Assembly (NCBI GenBank): GCA_001584585.1
Contig: LSYV01000018.1
Location: 1,852,498-1,898,932 of the forward strand
Direction of reading: 5' to 3'
DNA: 46,435 bases
Origin: Gonium pectorale
Taxonomy: Eukaryota > Chlorophyta > Chlorophyceae > Chlamydomonadales > Volvocaceae
Below the pieces are notes generated by a model. That model was given only the letters and a program-made list of their open reading frames with translations, did no database searches and had not been told where the DNA came from. Positions within the stretch are counted from its first letter, which is position 1. Each line of letters opens with the position of its first letter. The position numbers and the translations under genes were made by a program. Below, piece by piece: positions 12,401-21,400 of this stretch.

Positions 12401-15400
12401 ACCGAGAGATCCGCCGCTGATGACTTTAGGGACAATCAACTCGGGCATTATTAGCCCGCCCGCCAGCAGCCGTCGGCCCTGGCGAGCGGCCTCCGGAAAC
12501 TTAGCCTTCTTCTCTCCAATCCACACCTGTATGCGGGTTGCCAATCCCAGTGTTGTTGCGTAATCACGTCAAGCCGTGTGTGATTACTTGTCTTACCTCA
12601 AAATCCAGACCGCAAGCGATGTCTGCTTTTAGATGGCTCAAACGGAAGAGGTCGGGTGCGCAAAAGAAAACTAGCAAAAGACATTCCATGCGGCAGGGAG
12701 TTAGTTGCCAATCAAGTTGTCGTACATATGGGCAACAGCATGCCGTACATCGGCCTGACGGCAGTTCTCACCGTCGTCGATAAAAAAAATGTAGTCGTAT
12801 GGCTTCTGCTTTGAACTCTCGTACAGTGGCTGCAAGACTGCATTACGCAACGAGGCGAGATACTGCGAGGACGTCTCAAGTGTCAAAATTGCCACATGCC
12901 ACATGATCATGGCCGCGTCACGGGCGAACTGACCTCGATTCGGTGCTGCTTGACGTACTTGCCAGACCACGTGTCCAATACTGACTGGCGCGTCAGGGTC
13001 CCGTTGCGTACGACAAATGCCCGTATCCCTGCCGCTGCCCAGAGTGGCTCCGCCACCTCTAGCCAGGCGCCCGTCCTATCGCTGGAACCTGCCTCGTAAA
13101 CTGAAATGTGTACCAATGGGTCCGCCGTACGATCCCACATGGGGTCCACTTCGTACGTCGCGTTTCGCTGGTACGCATTTATGACTTGAGGAGCGCCTTG
13201 CAACATGAGGCCCAGACGCAAGACTTCCAGTATCCAGTACTACAGGACAGGTGGGGGCGGGGAAGTCCATGCGTGGGTACAGTGCCAGCAACGAGTAACA
13301 GCAAGTGAGCAACTGCGAAGGCCCTACCGGCATGAGCGGCTCGGCGTTAAGTAAGTTTGCTGCTAGTAGGTAGCGATAACTCCCCACAGGAGCCTGAGGC
13401 GCGCCTGCGCGTAGAAGGGGGCCATGCCCGGCGGTCAGGGCGCAAACACATAAATGGCACGGGGTTGAAGTACCTGGCCGTTCCGAGCAAGACGCTGAAA
13501 TCCCCATCTCCCGTATGCTAGCCACGAGATACACTGCATCTGTAAGGTGCTGCTGGACATCGCCAGAAATGCCTTTGATCCAGCGCGTGGCCTTCTTGAT
13601 TGGGACGGGGGGCAGCAAGGACACCGCAACCGCCACGGCTTCAGCCACGGCCCTACGTGCTGCTGTAGATGCTGCCGCCCGGGACTTGAGGTCCTGAGCT
13701 TTGCTCATGAGCGTCTGAAGCACGGCCGTGTCGACGGGAGGCACGTTCGGCAAATGGAAAGATAGGTCCTCAGCCTCGTCAGCTAGCGCTGCGCCCACAA
13801 GTAAAAGAGCGAAGAGACTCCATCTGAGGCCTCCCCGGCGTCCTTCGGTCGCGACCATTTGCGTCCCGAGCTCACATCCAAGCCCGTAAAGCTGGCTTTG
13901 TGCGTTGTACCTAAGAAATACCGTACTAAAGCATTTCTAGCCCGACATTACGTTTGCAAATCTATACGCGTGGGTCAAGTTGTTTTGGCGGGCCAAAGAC
14001 GGGCTTCCTCACACTTGTGATTGGAGTGCAACGCTGCGTCAGTTGCGGCTTGTGGTTGCGAGCTGTATGTGTGCTTGCGATGTGGTTGGATAGCAGAGTC
14101 GGTTGGCCGTGCAGACTGTTGCAGGCCATTGTGCATATCGAGCCAGCAACGATGGATGCATTGTGATGCACAGATAGTGCCCGATTTGTTAGTACTCCAG
14201 CTGCACTTGTTCGTAGAAACAGTCTGCACGCCTGCTTCGGGAAAAACCCCGACATTATACGTGCCCTGCAGCTTCCATTGTCTTATGGAAAGTGCTTCCC
14301 CATGCACCGCACCATCCCAACCGGCACGTGGAAACTAACGGACACTCGTGTCCTCACAAAACACATGGGCCACGGACAAGACCCGTATTCGATCCCCCGC
14401 CCTGCACTTAGAAACCCCCCTCCAACTCGCAGGAGCCTCGGCAGCTGTCATTTCGGCTATGTTCCCTACCAAGCCTTCAGCAGCCGACTCTGCAGCAGGA
14501 GCTGCCTCTGCGCGCTCAATGCTTCCAGCCGCCAAGCCCAATCAGATCCTTCGGCGTGCCATGAGCCGGCGGCGTTTGACGCCTTCTGGAATGGCAGGCC
14601 AGGAGCTCCGGCAGCCGCTGCTACAAGAGGAGCACTCAGGCGCCGCCGGTGGTGCAAGCTCAATAGCGCAGGTCTCCCGTCCCACAGAACCTGATGCGCC
14701 GCCCTTTGGCAATGGCCTTTCACAAACCCATCATGTAAACATCAGCGATGGAGGCGGCAGCGGCCGTGTCTACGGCGGCCGACCGGGCTTGTCCTCTGTC
14801 TTCGGCCTACCAGGGGCTGCCGACGCAGCCGCAGCCGAGCTTGCAGCCGCGCACGGGGCCAACGCCAGAAGCGCAACCATAGCAGCTGGACGGCGTCAGA
14901 CCATGGAGGGAATGTTGCCTCAGGGCTCTACCGCGCAGCCCTCTCCCGGCGGGGATGCGCCCGTGCTCACTAGCAGCGGAGGAGAGCGCCTGACGATGCA
15001 GCGGCCGGGGCATGTGTTCGTGGGCGAGGCGTCCTCCGCCTCCAGGGCCGTGTGGGATGTGGCCAATCATCCTCCCCACTCGTCATCCTCGGTAACGCGC
15101 CTGAGCAGGCCGGCCTCGGAGCTGCACGCGGCTAGCCGGGTACGGCTATTGGACGAGCAGTTTGCGGCCATGCAGGTACGAATTTACGGTACGGACGGTG
15201 AGACGGCCGGGGGTAGAACGGAGAATGCAGAGGGTCTGTAGGTTGGCGCGTGCGGGGCGACGGCGTCCGGCCTGGCGCATCTGAATGGCGCAGAGACAGG
15301 CGTCCAGGTTTATTACTTGTAGCTCGGAAGTCATAATGCCGCGCCGGTGCGTGATGGCATATTCACCAAGGGCCTCTCATTGCAACAAACCGCTGCTCAT

Positions 15401-18400
15401 GTACCCCAAACGCCCCGCAGCTCGGTGGCGAGGCGGGTGTCGACGAGTGCCCCTTCGCCTCCTACGCCTCTCGACCAGCCGTAGCCAACACCTCCCGCGA
15501 AGCACCCACCCCCAGCGTGGCGCCGTCCACCGCCCCCACCTCCCCGAGGGCGTCCTTCGCCGGCGGCCAGCAGCCCGGCCTCGCGGCCGCCGCCAGTGCT
15601 ACCCCCTCCTCTGGCGTCACGGCGGCTGTGCCGCTACCGCACCGCTCGGGTGCTCGTAGCCACAGCAACCTCCGCGCCTCTCCGCCTTCCAGCGCCCAAT
15701 CCGCCGATCGCAGCAGCAGCGGCTTCCTGTTCAGCCCGCCGGCAGGAGAAGGAGTAGAGCACCCCTGGGGAGTTCTGGCGCCTGCGGGGGCCCTCCCGAC
15801 CGGGCACGGCCCGCACCCCGTTGGTGTGGTGGCCAGCTCCCCCGTCGCCATGGTGCTGCCGCCGCTGTCTGAGGAGGAAGGGATGCATGGACATGAAGAA
15901 CATGGGATAGGCGCGTGCGGGGCGGATGGTCATGCCGCTTCGGTGGAGGGCCGTTGGCCAAGCGGCGATGGCGATGGCGATGGTGTTGTCCACGGCGGGC
16001 CGGGCCGGCGTGACTCGGGGGCGTCTTTGCACGTTCGATTTGCGTCATCTCCAGAAACCTCTCCGCTGCAACACGCCCAGCTCGTCCCGTCTGGGTCGCC
16101 TGAGCCTGGCGACGCGCGCCGCCCGCGGCGCTCCAGCGCCGGGCTCGCGGATGGCGCCGCCGTCGCTGCTGGCGGCGCCGACGCCACTCCGGCAGCTGGT
16201 TCTGACTCAGCGACATCCGCCGCCGCCGCCTACGGCGGCTCGGCCGGAATGCACGAGGGCAGTGTGCACCGCGGCATGATGTTCACGTTTGCGGGGCATC
16301 TGGGGCACACGGCAGAGAATGAGCGAAGTGCGTCGCCGGACTCAAGGTCCAGGACGCAGATCCTGGACCTCGAGGTTGCTGAGCTTGAGGAAGAGCAGCG
16401 CGGTGGGGGGCCCAGGCAAGGCGCCGCCGACGGCGCCGGTCGCAGCCAGTCCGCGGCGGGCCTGACGGCAGCCCCAGGGGACGCGGGGTTCCGGGATATC
16501 GCAGGAATCAGGGGTGGCGGCGCCGCCATCACAAGCAAGCCGCTGCAGCCGCCGCCGCAGCCGCCGGGCGCACCGGTGGAGTTCGGAGGGGCGGCGTTGC
16601 CCGGGCAGCTGCGGGAGGCGGTGCTCGAGACGGTGCACGAGGACGACCGAGAGACGCGAGAGGAGGGAGTGCTGCCGTCGGCCATGGCGCCAGCGGCGTT
16701 CGCCCGTGATGGCTCGGCGGCAGGCGGCCAGGGCGACCACGCTGCCGAGGGTGGGGAGGCCCCGTCCGCGCACGGCGCGTTCCCGCGCGTCAGCAGCGCA
16801 CCGATGCTCGGGGAGGCGGCGCATCACAGCCCCTTCTCGGGCCTTCCGGCTTTCGAGTCGTCCCTGGGAGAGGCGGATCTTTCGATTAGGGCGCATGACA
16901 CCCTACAGGCGATGGGCGCCAGCGGCTCCACGGCAGGCCAGCTCAGCAGGCGGCTGACGGAGCGGCAGAGCCTTCCAGAGCGCTCCGGGCCGTCGGGCCA
17001 GGGCGGTGTCGGGCCGAAGGATAAGGCAGCCGCGGGAGCCAGGTACGCCTCGGGGCAGCGGAGGTGGAAGGGTGGCGCAGGTGGAAAGGCGGATGGCAGC
17101 AACGCCGGGATCCCGGCAAGTGCAGGCGTGAGAGCGTGATGGGTATTAGCACGACGGCAGCCCTGTGCCTAATTTCTGGGCCTGCCTGCCGGTCTCGCCT
17201 CCTGAACTCCCGAGCCCCGGCCCTTGCCTTCGCGTGCGGCGCAGGCGTCCTCGACCGCCCCAGGTTCGCATGAGTCCGGCCTACGCCATCGGGGCCGGCT
17301 CACTGTCGAGCTCGCCCAGTGCCGGGGTGCCAGGTGCGCTCGCCGCGGAGCGCGTTGGGGCCAATGCTCACTTCCTTGTTGCCTGCGGCGTTACTCCCTG
17401 ATGGCCCATAAGACGTGCTCATCGTGAGAGCGGAAGCGCCCCGCGTCACCCAAAGAGATCCACCCGCACCTTACCAGCCCTTCGGGCGCTCTCAGACGGT
17501 CTTGCGATCGTTGCTGAAACTGCGTGCGCCACAGCGAGCCAGTTGTGTTGGCCCCAGCTGCTCCATGCCCGTGTACTCTGCCCGACAGGCCCCAGCGTGT
17601 TGACCCGTCACCTCAGCCTGGGCCGCGCTGCGCGTGCCGCGGTCGCTGCCACCGCAGCGAGGCACCCTGTAGGCGGGGCCGCCGCCGGGCCGCCGTTGCG
17701 CCTCGGCCGCATGGCGAGCAGCCGTTGGGTCAGCGTGGACACCGCGGAGGCCTTGCGGCAGCCGCCAAAGGCCGGTCAGCGCGCGCCCGCGGCCGCGGAG
17801 GGTGCTGCGGCCGGGCGCCACGCTGTCGGCGCCATCGCGGCTAGCGCTGCCTCGCCAGCCGGAGGCGGAGGCGCAGGACACGAGGCGGGGGCGGGTGGTA
17901 GGGGGTTGGGGGCTGCGGACAGCGCAGGCGCAGGCCCGACGGCTCCACCGCGGCGCAGCTGGGCATCGCTCCAGGTGGGAGGGAGGACGGGATTTGTGCG
18001 TCCGGCCTGGATCCCCGCATGCTTCGCGCACCCGCAAAGCCGTTGCTCGCTTTCCACTCCTGCCGGGCGCGAACGGCGGCTAGCCGCAGCCTTGCCGCAT
18101 TCCATGGAATGTGATATACATCTACATGTGGGGGGGGCTCCGGGGCCCTTAGCGTGGTGGTGTAAGGAAACGGAGAGCGGTCCAGCCCGTGAGACCGGCG
18201 GGGAGGCGGCAGCTCCGCTCTGCGGACTTGCATGCAAACGTAGCCAAGGTCGAGGGCTTTGAACTCTCACGCCCGGCCAACTCTTGCTGCCTATCTCCCG
18301 CCACACCCATCCTTATCTCCAGGACTTGGCGGGTCAGCAGCGAACGCTGGAGGCCTTTGGGCCGTTAGACGGTGAGCGGGCAGCGTTTGCTTCCTGTCTG

Positions 18401-21400
18401 GTGCGTCGATTTCGCAGGCCTTTCAAGCGAGGCTGGAGGCGTCTGTTAATTGCACCGACAATGGCTATCGGCGCATACACATACTTCGCCTGCTGTAGGG
18501 CAAGTGCAGGCGCTGCCAGGGTGGTGGAGGAGGCGCGTCATAGAAATGTGACTGCGCAACGGAAGGATGCGGGGGAATCCAGCGTAGGTATCCCCCACGG
18601 CTGCACCGCAGGTGGCCGTCGCTCTGCGGGCCCGGGGAGCGCAGCCTCAAGCGGCGCGACCCCGTACAGCCGACCAGAGACCGAGGAGCTCCTCGTGGTG
18701 GGTGGCAGCGGGGACTGGGGTCGGTGCTCTGGTGGCTCGATCTTGTGTATTTACCGGATTTAGCAGCGATGGGCCGCCTGGTGGTGTTCTGGCGGCAACC
18801 GGCAAGCCTACCTCCCGCGGACACGCAACGGGAAAGAGGCACGCTGCCATGTGCAATGGACGTGTCAGTTGCACTTGCAGCGCAAATGGTTATCCTCCGG
18901 TCCTTCTTTACCCCTCTTTGTCCCCTTTTCTTCTGTGTCTCCCCGCCCCGCGACGCGACACGACCCGCTTTCTTTCTTCGTTACCCCCAGGAGTACCGCA
19001 TTCGCCTCCTGTCCGGCTTCAAGCGCTTCTTCCACGAGCAGGTGCGCCGCGGCAGGCGCGCAAGTCCACGCACGCGCGCCACACAGCACACGTTGCGCTG
19101 ATACGCGATCGCATGTCAGCCGGGGCATCGTGTCGCTCATCCGTGTGCACGCCTCTGTCGCACGCACACCCCGCACCCCACGGGGGGCGGCGCCCTGCAC
19201 TGACTCCGCGCCGCGTCCGGCCGCGACTTCCTGCGGCGCAGCACCTTCGCTGCCCTTCCTCCATGCCTAGCGCGCCAGCAAGCGAAGCCGGGCCCATTTC
19301 GATGGCTTGACTCCTAGACCTGGGCTCGCGCATTTGGACCACAACTCGCTCACGTGCGCGCCCCCAACTGACGCCAGACTCTGGAGGGCGTGCTGAGCCC
19401 CGGCGGCATGCGGCTGCTGTGCCACTGCTGCGACGAGGCCATGCACCAGCCCGGGCTGCCGCTGGACCTGTGGGGCACAGCGGAGCGGGAGGTGGTGGGG
19501 CGGGGCACCGTGCAGTGGCAGGCGAGTGGCCGGGGTGGGCAAGTCAGTGGGCGCGGAGAGTCCTGGATGGCCGGTGGATATCAATGTGCCGAGTCCGATC
19601 CGGCGTGCTCATGCGGGGTTTTGCCTGATGAACCTGAGCAGATTGTTTCCACACGTCTGGATCAATGCCATTCTGGACGGGTTGTGTGTTGCGCCTCCCT
19701 ACTCCGCATGCCCGTCGGACCACTTGTCCGCTTGTTCCTATCCGTCGCTAGCGGCTGCCACGCGCTGTCACGCCGTCGCTTCGCCCCGGCGGTGGTACCG
19801 TCTGTTGCGGGTCCCCCAACTCCGCCCGCCGCGCGTGCGCTCGCAGTGCCGCCGGGCCATACCGTGTCCCGTACACCCTCGTTACGGCAACGGCACCGCC
19901 CTGCTGCTCCTTCCCTTCCCCCTCCCCCGGGATGGCACGCGGCCATGCGCCCAAGGCCTCCCTTATGGGAACGCCGTTCCCCTATCCTGATCCCCAACAC
20001 CCGCCACCCCCCGCAGGCCTGGGCCCACCTGGCGCTGCGCCGCGTGCTGCAGGGCGCGCTGCGCTGGGACGGCTGGTTGCCGGCGCCGCTGCGCGCGCTG
20101 GCGCTCCGGCCACTCAAGTTCGCAGCAGAGGTGATGCCGCACCACTGCATGCTGCCACGGCAGCCGCATGCTGTGCCCTTGTGTGCCCGCAATCCGCTTA
20201 CTCCGGACTCCGTTCGAAATAGCCCCTTTATTGCTGTGCCCCCACCCCTGGCAACCCACCCCCCGTGCAGCTGCTATCCGGGTCTCTGTCGCGGGTCATG
20301 CTGGTGGGCCTGGAGGTGAGCTGGCGCGAGTAGTCTTGCCTGCCAGTGGTGTTGCCGCCACAGGTTGCACCTCGTACGACCTGAAGCCGCACGTCGAGTA
20401 GCTCCCAACATCGATTGCAGTGTATAGAGTCCATTTAGGCCACTGTCCACCTGGGGCAAATCTGGACTGGGCTAGTGTCCAGAAATTCAAATACCCCGAC
20501 TGTAAAAGCCCTGTGGCCTGTCATGCGGCACGGCCAGGTGGCGGTGGAGCTGGCCGCCGCGCTATCGGACAGCTCTCCGCAGCTGCAGTGGCTGCGGTAC
20601 GCGGGCCCCGCGGGCGCCACCATCTGGTCCGAGGTGGGGCAGCAGGCAGAGGCGGTGCGGCGCTTCATCCTGGACAGAGTCATCGAGGCGCCAGACAGGT
20701 TCCAGGTAATGCGGGCCCGCCTCGGGGTTGTGGCGCGGCGGGACTCGGCGCTGCGGGACAGGTTGCGGCGGGCGCATGCACGAGCCGGGCATCTACCCGA
20801 ACCCCCGGACGGCATGCGCGATGTGTATGCGCTTTCCAGTATTGGTGACTCCCCTCACCCTCCCCCGTCACATATGCCGTTCCTCCTACTACTGAGTACG
20901 CGATTCGGTGTCCGCGACGCGACCCGTTTCCCTTTCTTCTTTTTTATCCCCCGTGCAACCCCCCCCCCCCTCCCAACCGCAGGCCATCCAGAGCCACCGC
21001 GCGGCGCTGGCGCTGCTGCGTCAGCAGGTGGCGTTCGTGCGCTCCATGCACAAGACGGGCCTGGTGGACGGGGACGAGGCGGAGGCGCTCGCGGAGCCCA
21101 TCGAGCGACGCATCTGGCGGCTGGAGGCGCGCGGCCCGAGGTGCGCAAAAGGACCGAGTGGGCCGGGACTCTGCCACAGCCGCGGCTGGGTGTTGTGCCG
21201 TCTACTGGACTCGAACTGTTTGCCATGTAGGGGTTATCGCGCCGCGAGGGCTTTGTAGTTACCTCCACCGTGAATTGCCGTCCTTTTCGCGTTTCTCGCA
21301 TGCGATTGAGATCACGAACACGAGCCAGCTGCTCGCCCGTTCGCTGCCGTGCCGTCGCCTTGCTGCCAGTGACGTCGTCGTGCTCATGTGTGGGCATGCA

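Larger units (their letters stand above)
9424..14432 (+). other. Intron 14 of the antiporter gene, hosting a gene on the opposite strand
   Basis: The 5,009-bp intron starts with GTGCGT after a phase-1 codon in exon 14 and ends in CAG before exon 15, which continues in the matching phase. It is far longer than the other introns of the gene, most of which are 70-500 bp. It contains the complete glycosyltransferase-lectin gene in antisense orientation (10186-13858). About 760 bp lie between its 5' splice site and the nested gene's 3' end, and about 570 bp lie between the nested gene's start codon and exon 15. Confidence 0.75.

Noticed and set aside
13405..13473. Possible 69-bp intron in exon 1 of the nested glycosyltransferase
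   Set aside because: It has GT-AG borders and keeps phase, but the sequence is open when retained, so it cannot be decided without RNA data and was not put into the main model.
15462..16896. Long minus-strand open frames across the big antiporter exon
   Set aside because: They are shadows of a G/C-rich plus-strand exon: Arg/Pro/Ala-rich, no splice continuity, no recognisable motif.
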